This document shows, one piece after another, positions 46,964-55,578 of a stretch of DNA of 64,000 nt. This DNA comes from Sinobacterium caligoides. Its GTDB lineage: Bacteria; Pseudomonadota; Gammaproteobacteria; Pseudomonadales; Sinobacteriaceae. The notes below the pieces were generated by a model, which was not told the origin of the DNA, did no database searches, and worked only from the letters and a program-made list of their open reading frames with translations. The stretch covers positions 62,001-126,000 of the forward strand of contig NZ_RKHR01000003.1 in the NCBI RefSeq assembly GCF_003752585.1, in the 5' to 3' direction. Both the position numbers and the translations under genes were made by a program. Every line of letters begins with the position of its first letter. Position 1 is the first letter of the stretch.

Positions 46964-48253
46964 ATGACAAGTCCGCTTAGGGAATGGCCGTCGATGAAAC
47001 AGCCTAGACTACTAACAGTTCAATACGTTATCGTCGCCTTATGTTGCGCCATGATCGCCCCTGCTTGCTATTCACTCACAACACTGCCAGAGCTCTTCTT
47101 CCCCAAACAAGGTATCAGTAAAGAACAGCTGGGTATCGTCATTAACGGCGCAGATCCCATGAGCCGATTAATTGGTCGCTATTATCAGCAAGCACGTAAT
47201 ATCCCCGACAGCAACGTCGTCTACATTCACATTCCCAATAGCAATAAGCTATCTCCCTTTCGCTTTAAAAGAGCCAAGCAACGAATAGAAGAGCAGCTGC
47301 CCGATAATATACAAGCACTTGCTCTGGCCTGGAATAGCCCTTATCGGGTCGGCTGTATGTCGGCAACGGCAGCGTTTAGCTTGGGTTACGACACTGCTTA
47401 TTGCGCCGAAGGCTGCAAACCAACCAAGTCGAGCCCCTATTTCAACAGCACCACAGCCACACCGTTACAACAGTTTCATCTTCGTCCCAGCATGATGCTA
47501 GCCGGCAGTGATTTTGCCAGCGCCAAAGCAATGATCGATCGAGGCATCAGCAGTGACAACAATCAAAATAACGGCGAGGCTTGGTTAATGCAGACCAGCG
47601 ACCCCAACCGCACCGTTCGCCAGCAACGCTTCACGCTGGCAGAGCAACGACTAGGCTACCGCCTACCCGTGCACATTGAGCAGGCAGACAGCCTCCGCAA
47701 CAAAGACAACGTGATGTTTTACTTCACCGGCCTCACTCGGGTCGCCGACATCGACACCAACCATTATTTGCCCGGCGCCGTTGGCGACCACCTCACCTCC
47801 TTTGGCGGCATGCTCACCGACAGCCGGCAAATGAGTGCCATGCAGTGGATCGATGCGGGCCTTACCGGCAGCTACGGCACCGTCACCGAGCCATGTAACT
47901 TTCTGCAAAAATTTCCCGACCCGCTAACCATGATTGAACACTACATGACTGGCGAGACGTTGGTTGAAGCCTACTGGAAAAGCGTACTCTGGCCCGGGCA
48001 AGGTGTTTTCATTGGCGAACCATTGGCACGCCCCTATAGCGGCTACCAGATTAGTCGAAAAGAGGGCGGCTTCGATGTCAGGCCAGCAAGGCTTCTACCA
48101 GGGCTCTACCAGATAAAAGCAAGCAACAAGCAAAACGGTCCCTTTGTTAGATCGCAAGAGCCGATATTGATTCAACCACAGACACTTCGCTTCACCTTGC
48201 TCGATAGGGGCTACCGCTATTATCAGCTCAGTCGCTACGATCAATCTCATTAA
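46964..48253 (+). CDS. TIGR03790-family exported protein
   Basis: A 429-residue protein with an N-terminal signal sequence (VQYVIVALCCAMIAPACYS). Family blocks are LGIVINGADPMSRLIGRYYQQARNIP near the start, YFTGLTRVADIDTNHYLPGAVGDHLTSFGG in the centre, TGSYGTVTEPCN, and YWKSVLWPGQGVFIGEPLARP. This matches the TIGR03790 family of uncharacterised secreted or envelope proteins. No enzyme is known. An ATG ten codons later (46994) is an alternative start. It is followed 30 bases later by the FAD dehydrogenase gene, perhaps one transcript. Confidence 0.82.
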   Translation: MTSPLREWPSMKQPRLLTVQYVIVALCCAMIAPACYSLTTLPELFFPKQGISKEQLGIVINGADPMSRLIGRYYQQARNIPDSNVVYIHIPNSNKLSPFRFKRAKQRIEEQLPDNIQALALAWNSPYRVGCMSATAAFSLGYDTAYCAEGCKPTKSSPYFNSTTATPLQQFHLRPSMMLAGSDFASAKAMIDRGISSDNNQNNGEAWLMQTSDPNRTVRQQRFTLAEQRLGYRLPVHIEQADSLRNKDNVMFYFTGLTRVADIDTNHYLPGAVGDHLTSFGGMLTDSRQMSAMQWIDAGLTGSYGTVTEPCNFLQKFPDPLTMIEHYMTGETLVEAYWKSVLWPGQGVFIGEPLARPYSGYQISRKEGGFDVRPARLLPGLYQIKASNKQNGPFVRSQEPILIQPQTLRFTLLDRGYRYYQLSRYDQSH

Positions 48254-48283
48254 CTTCACCGTCCACAAATAACGAGAATAACG

Positions 48284-49762
48284 ATGAACGAGAAAACCAC
48301 ACCCAGCAAACCCCGTCATGTACGTGATGTCAGCGAATGGCATAAAACCACCGATGTCGCCGTCATCGGCTTCGGTGGTGCCGGCTCCTGCGCGGCAATT
48401 GAAGCCGCAGACGCAGGCAGCCGGGTCATGATCTTCGAAGCTGCCAGCGCCTCGGGCGGCTCTACTGCACTCTCCAGCGCCGAAGTTTATATGGGCGGCA
48501 ATGGCGGTACTCGTGTACAGCGCGAGTGTGGGCTAGAGGACAAAAGTGAAGACATGTACAACTACCTGATGCAGGCCGGCGGTGATTTTGCCGACAGCGC
48601 GAAGGTAAAAAATTATGTTGATGGCTCTGTTGACCACTTCGACTGGTTGGTCAGCATGGGCGCAAAGTACAAAAACTCGATCTATAACGAACGGGCCATC
48701 ATGGCAATGACTGATGACTGCCTACTCTACACAGGCTCAGAGAAAGCTTGGCCCTATCGCGATATTGCCAAGCCCTGCCCTCGAGGCCATAACTTAGAAG
48801 TTGAAGGTGATAACGGTGGCCCGATGTTGATGGGCATTCTCACCGAGCAGGTCGAAAGCCGTGATATCAACGTCCACTACGATAGCCGCGCCCTCACCTT
48901 GATCGTTGACGACAGCAATAGTGTCGTCGGTATCGTTGTCCGCATCGATCAGCAGGAGCTCAACATCAAGGCGGAAAAAGGTGTCATTCTCTGTGCCGGC
49001 GGCTTCGTGATGAACGAGGAGATGCTGAAGAAGTATGCGCCCTCACTGCTCAAGGCCTCTATTCCTATCGGCAATCCTAACGACACCGGCTTTGGTATCA
49101 AAATGGGCATGAGTGTCGGCGGTGCCGCCATCAATATGCACGATGGTTTTGTCACCCTACCTTACTATCCACCTTCTAGCCTCACCTATGGCATCTTGGT
49201 TAATGCCAGTGGTCAACGCTTCATTAATGAAGATTGCTACCACGGTCGCGTCGGCTATCACTGCCTACAACAGCCCGGTGATCGTATTTACTTGGTATTC
49301 AGCGCCGAAGACTTTGGTGAATATGAAACCCAGTCTTACCTCAACGCCGATATTGCCGGCACGGGCGAAACACTCTGTGAGCTCGAAGAGGAACTCGGCC
49401 TACCAAATGGTGTATTGCAGAACACCGTCGAAACCTACAACATCAATGCCGCCAAAGGCGAAGATCCGCTACTGCATAAATCTGACGAGTGGCTCAAACC
49501 GATCAAGGCTCCCTTTGCCGCCCTCGACTGCACCCCAGGTCGCGGTGCCTTCTACCCCTACTTCACATTAGGCGGCCTTGACACCCTACCCTCCGGCGAA
49601 GTCGTCACCTCTAACGGCGACGTGATACCGGGGTTATATGCCGCTGGACGAACCGCCTGTGGTATTCCTAGAACCGGCGCCTGTTATAGCTCCGGGCTCA
49701 GCGTGGGTGATGCGACCTTTACTGGTCGCATGGCGGGTAAGCAAGCTGCGAAACGCAAATAG
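48284..49762 (+). CDS. FAD-dependent dehydrogenase, fumarate reductase/ketosteroid dehydrogenase-like
   Basis: Flavoprotein of the FAD_binding_2 family (fumarate reductase flavoprotein and 3-ketosteroid delta1-dehydrogenase relatives). The 492 residues have the dinucleotide motif VIGFGGAGSCAAIEAADAG at about 27-45, EAASASGGSTALSSAEVYMGG, the capping domain in the middle, and the C-terminal GLYAAGRTACGIPRTGACYSSGLSVGDATF block for FAD. No heme domain or signal peptide, so cytoplasmic. The neighbours downstream on the other strand (SnoaL-like, amidohydrolase) suggest a catabolic cluster for a cyclic substrate. A long hairpin follows. Confidence 0.85.
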   Translation: MNEKTTPSKPRHVRDVSEWHKTTDVAVIGFGGAGSCAAIEAADAGSRVMIFEAASASGGSTALSSAEVYMGGNGGTRVQRECGLEDKSEDMYNYLMQAGGDFADSAKVKNYVDGSVDHFDWLVSMGAKYKNSIYNERAIMAMTDDCLLYTGSEKAWPYRDIAKPCPRGHNLEVEGDNGGPMLMGILTEQVESRDINVHYDSRALTLIVDDSNSVVGIVVRIDQQELNIKAEKGVILCAGGFVMNEEMLKKYAPSLLKASIPIGNPNDTGFGIKMGMSVGGAAINMHDGFVTLPYYPPSSLTYGILVNASGQRFINEDCYHGRVGYHCLQQPGDRIYLVFSAEDFGEYETQSYLNADIAGTGETLCELEEELGLPNGVLQNTVETYNINAAKGEDPLLHKSDEWLKPIKAPFAALDCTPGRGAFYPYFTLGGLDTLPSGEVVTSNGDVIPGLYAAGRTACGIPRTGACYSSGLSVGDATFTGRMAGKQAAKRK

Positions 49763-49771
49763 CCGCTATCG

Positions 49772-49811
49772 ATATGACTCGAGCTTGAGCGCCAACAAGC
49801 TCGAGTCATAT
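49772..49811. terminator. 16-bp perfect hairpin between convergent genes
   Basis: ATATGACTCGAGCTTG pairs perfectly with CAAGCTCGAGTCATAT across an eight-base loop (49788-49795). It lies between the convergent FAD dehydrogenase and SnoaL-like genes and probably ends both transcripts, although neither side has a U-run. Confidence 0.65.
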
Positions 49812-49834
49812 GACTTGCAAGCACACACCAAACA

Positions 49835-50281
49835 TCAAACCCCCGCCATCTCCCTTGGCACATTGTGGCTGAAACTCTTTCGCTCAGCGCGGCGACTAAT
49901 ACGCCAGCCCTGTTCGGTACGACGATATTCATCGATATACCACAAACCTAAAAACATCACTTGCTCCCCTTCTGCCGTTGGCACCACCATGGGGTTTAAG
50001 CACATCACTTTTCCGGTTGCCGTATCACCATCAATCACGACTTTTTGATTAGCATTAAGGTGCTGATACGCTGGGAACACAGGCATAGCCTGACGAAGAA
50101 ATTGCTTTATCGATGGCAAATCCCCTTCAATTCCCCCCATCGCTGTATAGTCAATGTAGGCATCTTCGGTAAAGATTTTGTCGAGCGCAGAGTAGTCCTG
50201 CTCATCAATCGCCGTCGCATAATCGATAACGAGCTCTTGCAACTCTAGACGATCACTCACTTCCTGTAGTGATAAGGTCAT
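49835..50281 (-). CDS. SnoaL-like / NTF2-fold protein
   Basis: The 148-residue cone-shaped fold protein of the SnoaL_4 type shows ELVIDYATAIDEQDYSALDKIFTEDAYIDY at the N-terminus, DGDTATGKVMCLNP in the middle and RRTEQGWRISRRAERKSF at the end. Relatives include ring-hydroxylating-type small subunits, ketosteroid isomerase-like enzymes and dehydratases. It begins 36 bases after the stop of the amidohydrolase on the same strand. Paired with an amidohydrolase_2 enzyme and an FAD dehydrogenase, it likely acts on a cyclic or hydroxylated intermediate. No exact reaction can be given. Confidence 0.82.
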   Translation of the reverse strand: MTLSLQEVSDRLELQELVIDYATAIDEQDYSALDKIFTEDAYIDYTAMGGIEGDLPSIKQFLRQAMPVFPAYQHLNANQKVVIDGDTATGKVMCLNPMVVPTAEGEQVMFLGLWYIDEYRRTEQGWRISRRAERKSFSHNVPREMAGV

Positions 50282-50317
50282 TAAGCCAATCTCCTTTGTT
50301 ATTCTATTTATGGTGCT

Positions 50318-51190
50318 TTAAAGTGTTAATTTGAATACCCGCGCAGCATTTTCCCGCAAAAACTTTGGCCAAACGTGGTCCTTGAACGCCACCTCTGGCA
50401 TCTCTGCAAAGATACGATCTAACGTTAACGCCATGGGGAAATAGCCCGCGTACATTATTTTATCGCTGCCCCGTGTATTGGCATAGTCGATAATATCCTG
50501 CGGATAATACTTTGGAGCAAAGGCACTGGTCATATAGTAAAGATTGGGGTATTTCAGCATCAATTTCCACGCCAGTTCAGTCCACGGTTCAGCGCCATGG
50601 CGCATGACGACTTTTAATTCAGGAAAGAACCAACAGACCTCATCTAACAGCTCCACTTTCTGTGCATCCATCGGCAGCCGCGGCCCAGGAACACCTACAC
50701 AAGGACAAAACGGAATATCTAAGTCTACAAGCGCCGCATAGATCGGGTACCATTTTTTATCATTGATAGGCACCTGAGGACACAGGCCGGATGGAAACCC
50801 CGTCACCGCCTTGATGTCATACTCTTCCTTTAATCGACGAATTTTACGTACTTCATCCATCGCTAAGTTTGGGTTAGCTTCATAAGAGGCAATAAAACGT
50901 TCGGGATATCGCTTCAGCGCCTCTTGGGCGACGAGGTTATCATCGTCGACACCGAGCATGGCAATTTCAATATTATGCTTATCCATCTGCTCAACGGTAT
51001 AAGCGATATAATCAGTCTGCTCACCTGCCTCAGGGATATCTTTAAACATATATTGCGCAGGCATCTTGAACATCTGCCGACTCTGCTCATCGAGCAGCAT
51101 CGGTGCCATATAATCATACCACTGGCTGTTATCGACTCCGGGGACGCTCAGCATAAGGTCAATAATCTTAATATCGCGGGGCATAGTCAT
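50318..51190 (-). CDS. Amidohydrolase-family (amidohydrolase 2) protein
   Basis: TIM-barrel hydrolase/decarboxylase of 290 residues in the PF04909-like group that includes ACMSD and gamma-resorcylate decarboxylases. Visible blocks are IIDLMLSVPGVD at the N-terminus, NLAMDEVRKIRRLKEEYDIKAVTGFPSG, VVMRHGAEPWTELAWKLMLKYPNLY and a C-terminal NAARVFKL. The expected N-terminal metal pair HxH or ExH is not evident: the start reads IDLML. The enzyme may therefore hold metal differently or not at all. It forms a two-gene unit with the SnoaL-like protein. Confidence 0.78.
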   Translation of the reverse strand: MTMPRDIKIIDLMLSVPGVDNSQWYDYMAPMLLDEQSRQMFKMPAQYMFKDIPEAGEQTDYIAYTVEQMDKHNIEIAMLGVDDDNLVAQEALKRYPERFIASYEANPNLAMDEVRKIRRLKEEYDIKAVTGFPSGLCPQVPINDKKWYPIYAALVDLDIPFCPCVGVPGPRLPMDAQKVELLDEVCWFFPELKVVMRHGAEPWTELAWKLMLKYPNLYYMTSAFAPKYYPQDIIDYANTRGSDKIMYAGYFPMALTLDRIFAEMPEVAFKDHVWPKFLRENAARVFKLTL

Positions 51191-51299
51191 TATTATTTTT
51201 CTCTCAATCGATCACTAACAGTAAATACAAAGCAATATGCTACCACCATTAGAACGATAGGAAACGAACCATGCAGCCGTTAATCAATAACTTAAGTAT

Positions 51300-51674
51300 T
51301 TAGTGCACCGTTGGTGTGAATTTCTCTAAGACAGTATGCAGTAGCTGATAGCTAACCGGTTTTGTCAATAATGCATCAAACCCTGCCTCCAAGAGCGCAG
51401 ACTCGCGTCCCTTCACCTCAAGACCTGTACACGCTACAACAGGGATATGACTGGTCAACAACTCCCGCTTTAACTTTTTTGTCGCCGTTAGGCCATCCAT
51501 GCCTGGCAGTGATATATCCATTAAGATCAAACTCACCGCCTGCTCTTCAAGCATCAAAAAACACTGCTCAGCAGTGCCAACTTCCGTATGAGGATAGCCC
51601 GCATCCTCGACAAGCCATGCCAACAACTGCCTGTTATCAGCATTGTCCTCAACAATCAGTATGTTTGAGTCCAT
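51300..51674 (-). CDS. Single-domain response regulator (receiver only)
   Basis: A 124-residue CheY-like receiver domain with acidic pocket ED at 9-10, phosphoacceptor Asp53 in LILMDISLPG, Thr in ACTGLE and Lys in LLTKPVS. No output domain. The ATG at 51674 is preceded by GAGGAAAG. It lies downstream of the REC-GGDEF gene, with a 16-bp tandem repeat between the two, so it may belong to the same phosphorelay. Partner histidine kinase not in the window. Confidence 0.88.
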   Translation of the reverse strand: MDSNILIVEDNADNRQLLAWLVEDAGYPHTEVGTAEQCFLMLEEQAVSLILMDISLPGMDGLTATKKLKRELLTSHIPVVACTGLEVKGRESALLEAGFDALLTKPVSYQLLHTVLEKFTPTVH

Positions 51675-51699
51675 GACGGCTTTCCTCAATAAAGACATT

Positions 51700-51795
51700 A
51701 CCTAATAAATGCAGTACCTAATAAATGCAGTACCTAATAAATGCAGTACCTAATAAATGCAACACCCAACTAATACAGTACTCAATGAATGCTAC
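51700..51795. repeat. 16-bp tandem repeat, six units
   Basis: Unit ACCTAATAAATGCAGT begins at 51700, 51716 and 51732 in perfect copies, at 51748 as a near copy, and at 51764 and 51780 as degenerate copies. The array fills the gap between the REC-GGDEF stop and the ribosome binding site of the receiver-only gene, and the last degenerate unit overlaps the REC-GGDEF 3' end. Confidence 0.95.
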
Positions 51796-52687
51796 AGCGA
51801 TTTCGCCCCTCATTTTTTGCCTGGTAAAGCGCTAGATCTGCCTCTCTCATAATTTCGATGAGATTTAAATCCGAGCCGTGTAACTGACTTAAGCCGATAC
51901 TCAAAGTGATGCTAAGCACCTGACCGCCAATATCAATCTCCATCGACTCTACCGCTTCACGCAGCCGTTCAACGGCAATGACGGCTTGCTCTGTCTCAGT
52001 TTGCGGCATACAAATGGCAAACTCTTCCCCCCCTATGCGCCCAAGAATATCGCATTCCCGCACTTGCCCTTTCAACTCTTTAGCAAGAGATATCAAGACT
52101 TTGTCGCCAGCCGCGTGACCATAGCAGTCATTAACTCGTTTAAAATGATCAACGTCAATAATGGCCATCACAAGCCCCTGCTGATGGCGAATAGAGCGAA
52201 CCACCTCACGGTCGCTTTGCTGCATAAAACTACGGCGGTTTGTCAGTGAGGTCAGGGCATCCGTTGTCGCAAGCATATTAAGGTGCCGGTTCGTTGCTCG
52301 AAGCTTCTCCTGTACCTCTCTTAGGCGCAACGATGTACGCATTCTTGCCGCCAGCACCCTAAATGAAAAAGGCTTGGTGACATAATCATCGGCCCCCATA
52401 TCCAGCGCCTCAATCATCGAATCATCAAGGTCTGAAGCGGTCACCATAATCACCGGCAAGGTGGCTAGCAGTGGGTCCGCTTTTAAGGCCCGAAGTACCT
52501 CAATACCCGACATCAAGGGCATGTAGAGATCCAACAAAATCAAATCAAACGTAGCACCTTGCCGCAACAGCGATAGCGCCTCTCTGCCACTTCTCGCAGC
52601 CACCGTAGTATGACCTTCATTATCCAGTTCAAACTGCAGCAGCTGTATGTTGATCTCGTTATCATCAACAACAAGAATTCTAGACAT
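51782..52687 (-). CDS. REC-GGDEF diguanylate cyclase response regulator
   Basis: Makes cyclic di-GMP when its receiver is phosphorylated, promoting biofilm-type behaviour. The 301 residues have REC (about 1-120) with DD at 8-9, phosphoacceptor Asp53 in LILLDLYMP, and TKPFS Lys. A short helical linker leads to GGDEF (about 135-300) with ATTDALTSLTNRRSF, DVDHFKRVND (metal and substrate) and the active GGEEF signature near 219. The RECD inhibition site lies five residues before it, so product feedback is expected. The layout matches WspR/PleD-like regulators with one receiver. It is upstream of the receiver-only gene. Confidence 0.93.
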   Translation of the reverse strand: MSRILVVDDNEINIQLLQFELDNEGHTTVAARSGREALSLLRQGATFDLILLDLYMPLMSGIEVLRALKADPLLATLPVIMVTASDLDDSMIEALDMGADDYVTKPFSFRVLAARMRTSLRLREVQEKLRATNRHLNMLATTDALTSLTNRRSFMQQSDREVVRSIRHQQGLVMAIIDVDHFKRVNDCYGHAAGDKVLISLAKELKGQVRECDILGRIGGEEFAICMPQTETEQAVIAVERLREAVESMEIDIGGQVLSITLSIGLSQLHGSDLNLIEIMREADLALYQAKNEGRNRCSIH

Positions 52688-53311
52688 TTTTCCTACTCAT
52701 ACTTTCCCGCTAAAGCTAACGATACCGCCACACCCAAGGCAGAGGCATTGAATCAGCGTGAAAAATACCTAAGCGAATCACCGACGATAATAAAAGTATA
52801 GGTAACCCACTCAAAGCCGCTCAAATAACGAAACGATGAAGCAGATTCCCCACAGCGATGCGCCCGAACAGACAACTGTAACTTTTATATACGCAAGCTG
52901 TGCTATTCATACTAGCTATCGTTAGTAAAAAATTCCGACACCAATGCAATGCAATCCCGCCCCACCACATTACCATTTGTCAACAATTTTCTCTTTGATG
53001 AACGCACTCTAACGCTAGACGCATTTTTAACACGCCGTGACACGAGAGACTTCGCCCCGGCTGTGACCCCGTAGTGACTGGAGTTAACAGGAAATAGTAC
53101 GTTTTCGCAGCATGAATGATTGATCTTGCGTATAAGCGACAAAAAATAAAACGACTCCCTCGCAAGGGTAACTGCAGCAGCGAGCATAGTGACAACTGTA
53201 AAGAAAGCAGACACCACGAGGTGTGTCGAAAATCTTGTCAGTTTAGCCACTAGATGCAGTTCAAACAGTTGGATATATTAATAAAAAAACAATAATGAAC
53301 AGAGTATCCAC
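52688..53311. other. 624-base intergenic region between GGDEF and TetR genes
   Basis: This region serves as the divergent promoter region of the REC-GGDEF gene (minus) and TetR gene (plus). A minus-strand frame at 52912-53250 has a hydrophobic start, but it uses GTG without a ribosome binding site and becomes basic and repeat-like; I do not call it a gene. The GC-richer patch near 53030-53100 stands out. No terminator or RNA family recognised. Confidence 0.4.
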
Positions 53312-53947
53312 ATGACCAAAATCAAGGATAAGACGCTAACGAAGCAACGCATTCTTAGCGCCATACATGAACTACTCGTCACCAAAGGCTATGCCGGCCT
53401 CGGCATTAATCGTATAGCGAAAGAAGCCGGTGTCGACAAGGTGTTAATCTATCGCTACTTTGGCGGCTTTGAAGGGGCACTAAAAGCCTACGCTGAAACA
53501 GAACTTTGCTGGCCCCCACTTGAAGAGATGCTTGGATGCGATAAAGACTCTTTCAGTAAAATGTCACCTCTTGAGCAACGCAAGTCTGTGACACGAAACT
53601 CATTGCGCGCCATGCGTAAACGCCCCCACACTCTCGCCCTACTAGCCTGGGAGTTGGTCGAAGCCAATGCATTAACGTCTATTCTTGCTGAGCTAAGAGA
53701 GAAACAGAGCCAAGAGATTTACCGCTTGATTCCGTTCGATGCTGCCTCTGAAGATGCGATTGACGCTCGAGCCTTCTACTTCGTGCTCGGATCTGCCATT
53801 CACTACCTTGCGATCTCAGAGCTTAGCGATAGGAATATATTTGGACTCAATAAACAGCGTGGTGTGGACTGGGATAGCGTCGAGCACGTTCTCGACATGA
53901 TCCACGATGGCATTCCTCAGAAAGCCACCGCTGAAACAGAGGTTTAA
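53312..53947 (+). CDS. TetR/AcrR-family transcriptional regulator
   Basis: The 211-residue repressor-type protein has an N-terminal HTH (about 10-60) that reads KQRILSAIHELLVTKGYAGLGINRIAKEAGVDKVLIYRYFGGFEGAL, the standard TetR DNA-binding helix block. The remaining all-helical ligand domain is not diagnostic. TetR proteins usually repress a neighbouring divergent gene, but the gene on the other side lies 624 bases away and encodes a diguanylate cyclase, so the target is not obvious. It converges with bcp over a hairpin. Confidence 0.87.
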   Translation: MTKIKDKTLTKQRILSAIHELLVTKGYAGLGINRIAKEAGVDKVLIYRYFGGFEGALKAYAETELCWPPLEEMLGCDKDSFSKMSPLEQRKSVTRNSLRAMRKRPHTLALLAWELVEANALTSILAELREKQSQEIYRLIPFDAASEDAIDARAFYFVLGSAIHYLAISELSDRNIFGLNKQRGVDWDSVEHVLDMIHDGIPQKATAETEV

Positions 53948-53982
53948 TGACACCCTGTTAATACAACAATACCTTGACCCTA

Positions 53983-54010
53983 CATTGCGGCGACACCGGT
54001 TGCCGCAATG
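53983..54010. terminator. Hairpin between convergent tetR-type and bcp genes
   Basis: CATTGCGGC/GCCGCAATG, a 9-bp perfect stem with a ten-base loop. No U-run, so termination is likely but not certain. Confidence 0.55.
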
Positions 54011-54024
54011 ACAGCAATAAGACG

Positions 54025-54513
54025 CTATTGATTCTCCTCTAGCCAAGCTAGAACGTCTTCATGATGGGTCTTAGTCTTACTGCCTGTCTTTCGGCCATTG
54101 ACTTCAATTATGCCGGAGACAGTCCCTGCTGCGTCTATTAGGAACGTTGTACGAACAACCCCCATCGACTCCCTCCCCATGAACTTCTTCAACTGCCAGA
54201 CACCATAGAGTTCAGCAACTTCATGATTCTCGTCGGCCAACAAAGTGAAGTTTAATGATTTTTTCTCTGTGAAGTTGCTGATTTTCTTAACGGTGTCGGG
54301 ACTCACACCGAGTACTACGGTATTCAATTTTTCAAACGACTGCAGATGATCCCGAATCCCTTCCGCCTGAATAGTACAACCCGGTGTATTTGCTCGTGGA
54401 TAAAAATACAATACTACTGTCTTCCCGCGTAAAGAAGATAGCGATATGCTACTCCCATTCTGGTCAAGCAGCGTAAAATCATGTGCGGCACTGCCTATTT
54501 TTGGAAAACTCAT
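54025..54513 (-). CDS. bcp: Thioredoxin-dependent thiol peroxidase (Bcp/PrxQ)
   Basis: Reduces hydrogen peroxide and organic hydroperoxides through a reactive cysteine. The 162 residues follow the PrxQ/Bcp fold, with YPRANTPGCTIQA placing the peroxidatic Cys at 46. The resolving Cys five residues later in many Bcp proteins is absent, and no other cysteine exists in the whole chain. It would therefore work as a 1-Cys enzyme and need an external thiol. Monocistronic. Confidence 0.9.
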   Translation of the reverse strand: MSFPKIGSAAHDFTLLDQNGSSISLSSLRGKTVVLYFYPRANTPGCTIQAEGIRDHLQSFEKLNTVVLGVSPDTVKKISNFTEKKSLNFTLLADENHEVAELYGVWQLKKFMGRESMGVVRTTFLIDAAGTVSGIIEVNGRKTGSKTKTHHEDVLAWLEENQ

Positions 54514-54685
54514 CTCTAGGTACTCGTATTATATTGATTTAAAGTAATTTAATGCTTTTAGTGAATAATGATAATATTCGATGAAACAAGCCTGTAGGAT
54601 TATAACAGTGCCCACCACTTTCTCAATGCTCACCCGGTAGCCAGTCATAGTCTGCACCAGAGCACACATCAATCGAGCCGCAGCA

Positions 54686-55153
54686 ATGCCTGACCCCATA
54701 GAAGAAGAACACTCCCTACCCGAACAGCTTCATTGCGCAATTCTTCGCCAGTGCCATCAAGGTTATCAACTTTATGATCAGGGCAATTATAAGCAAGCCC
54801 TCTTAGTCTTTTATAAGGCGTGGATCAGCATCCCAAAACCGCAAGCAAAATGGCAAGAAAGCACCTGGGTCCTCACTGCGCTCGGCGACGCCTACCTCAA
54901 AAAAGGCGATTACGCCGCCGCCTGCGAGGCACTTCGTACCGCGTTGCGTTGCCATTTAGCCTTAGACAACCCCGTGATACACTTAAAGCTGGCGCAGAGT
55001 TATGTCGGCGCACGAAAGCACGACCTGGCAAAAGAACATTTCATGAAGGCCATAAGCGGTGGTGGCTGCGAGATCGTCAGTGCTCTACCCGCCAAATATA
55101 ACAGCTACATTGAGCCGCTCATTCAACAGTTAGAAACCGAGAACAACGGATAA
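54686..55153 (+). CDS. TPR-repeat protein
   Basis: A 155-residue soluble protein built of three tetratricopeptide-like helix pairs: GYQLYDQGNYKQALLVFYKA, LGDAYLKKGDYAAACEALRTA and LAQSYVGARKHDLAKEHFMKA. TPRs bind partner proteins. Four bases separate its stop from the next ATG, so the pair is surely co-transcribed and may work together. No known family is identified. Confidence 0.8.
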   Translation: MPDPIEEEHSLPEQLHCAILRQCHQGYQLYDQGNYKQALLVFYKAWISIPKPQAKWQESTWVLTALGDAYLKKGDYAAACEALRTALRCHLALDNPVIHLKLAQSYVGARKHDLAKEHFMKAISGGGCEIVSALPAKYNSYIEPLIQQLETENNG

Positions 55154-55157
55154 CACT

Positions 55158-55529
55158 ATGTTTCTAGAAGTACGCAAAGCACCACAAGTTTACATTCAAC
55201 ACAAGGCAATGGGGCCAAAATACCTCGCGCCAATTACCAGCACACTGCGCATTAACCTCGACTTAGTTGCCGAAGTGTCTATGTACACTCTCAAAGACAA
55301 CAAGCAACGCATGGCGCTCGACGGCAGAGAGCTCTACGTCCCAGAGGGTAGTACTGTTATCCATTTAGAGATGAGCTACACCCACTCAACCCATCGCGAG
55401 AACATTGGCCAACCCTCCGAGCACACCGTCAATGAACGCTACTTCTATAAGTTGGTATTTTTCCCGGATGCCGCTGTCGAATACGCACGCATTCGTGGCA
55501 TTATCGACCAAATGACGATCGCCAGCTGA
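55158..55529 (+). CDS. Conserved hypothetical protein, partner of the TPR protein
   Basis: A 123-residue protein with a mixed alpha/beta pattern. There is no signal peptide, membrane helix or motif that I recognise. Notable are LVAEVSMYTLKDNK and the Tyr/Phe-rich end YFYKLVFFPDAAVEYARIRG. It follows the TPR gene by four bases and is closed by a strong terminator, forming a two-gene operon. Function unknown. Confidence 0.75.
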   Translation: MFLEVRKAPQVYIQHKAMGPKYLAPITSTLRINLDLVAEVSMYTLKDNKQRMALDGRELYVPEGSTVIHLEMSYTHSTHRENIGQPSEHTVNERYFYKLVFFPDAAVEYARIRGIIDQMTIAS

Positions 55530-55534
55530 TCAAC

Positions 55535-55567
55535 TTTACCGTCTGCAGCCTGCCTGCAGACGGTAAA
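55535..55567. terminator. Bidirectional terminator hairpin
   Basis: A perfect 14-bp stem TTTACCGTCTGCAG/CTGCAGACGGTAAA with a five-base loop separates the convergent hypothetical gene and NUDIX gene. Short T/A ends on both sides. Confidence 0.8.
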
Positions 55568-55578
55568 TAGATTAGCTC

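Noticed and set aside
51700-51795. Possible CRISPR array
   Set aside because: The repeat units are directly joined with no spacers and no cas genes are near; it is a plain tandem repeat.
52912-53250. Minus-strand 112-codon frame with hydrophobic start
   Set aside because: GTG start without ribosome binding site, odd basic composition later, and no family recognised.
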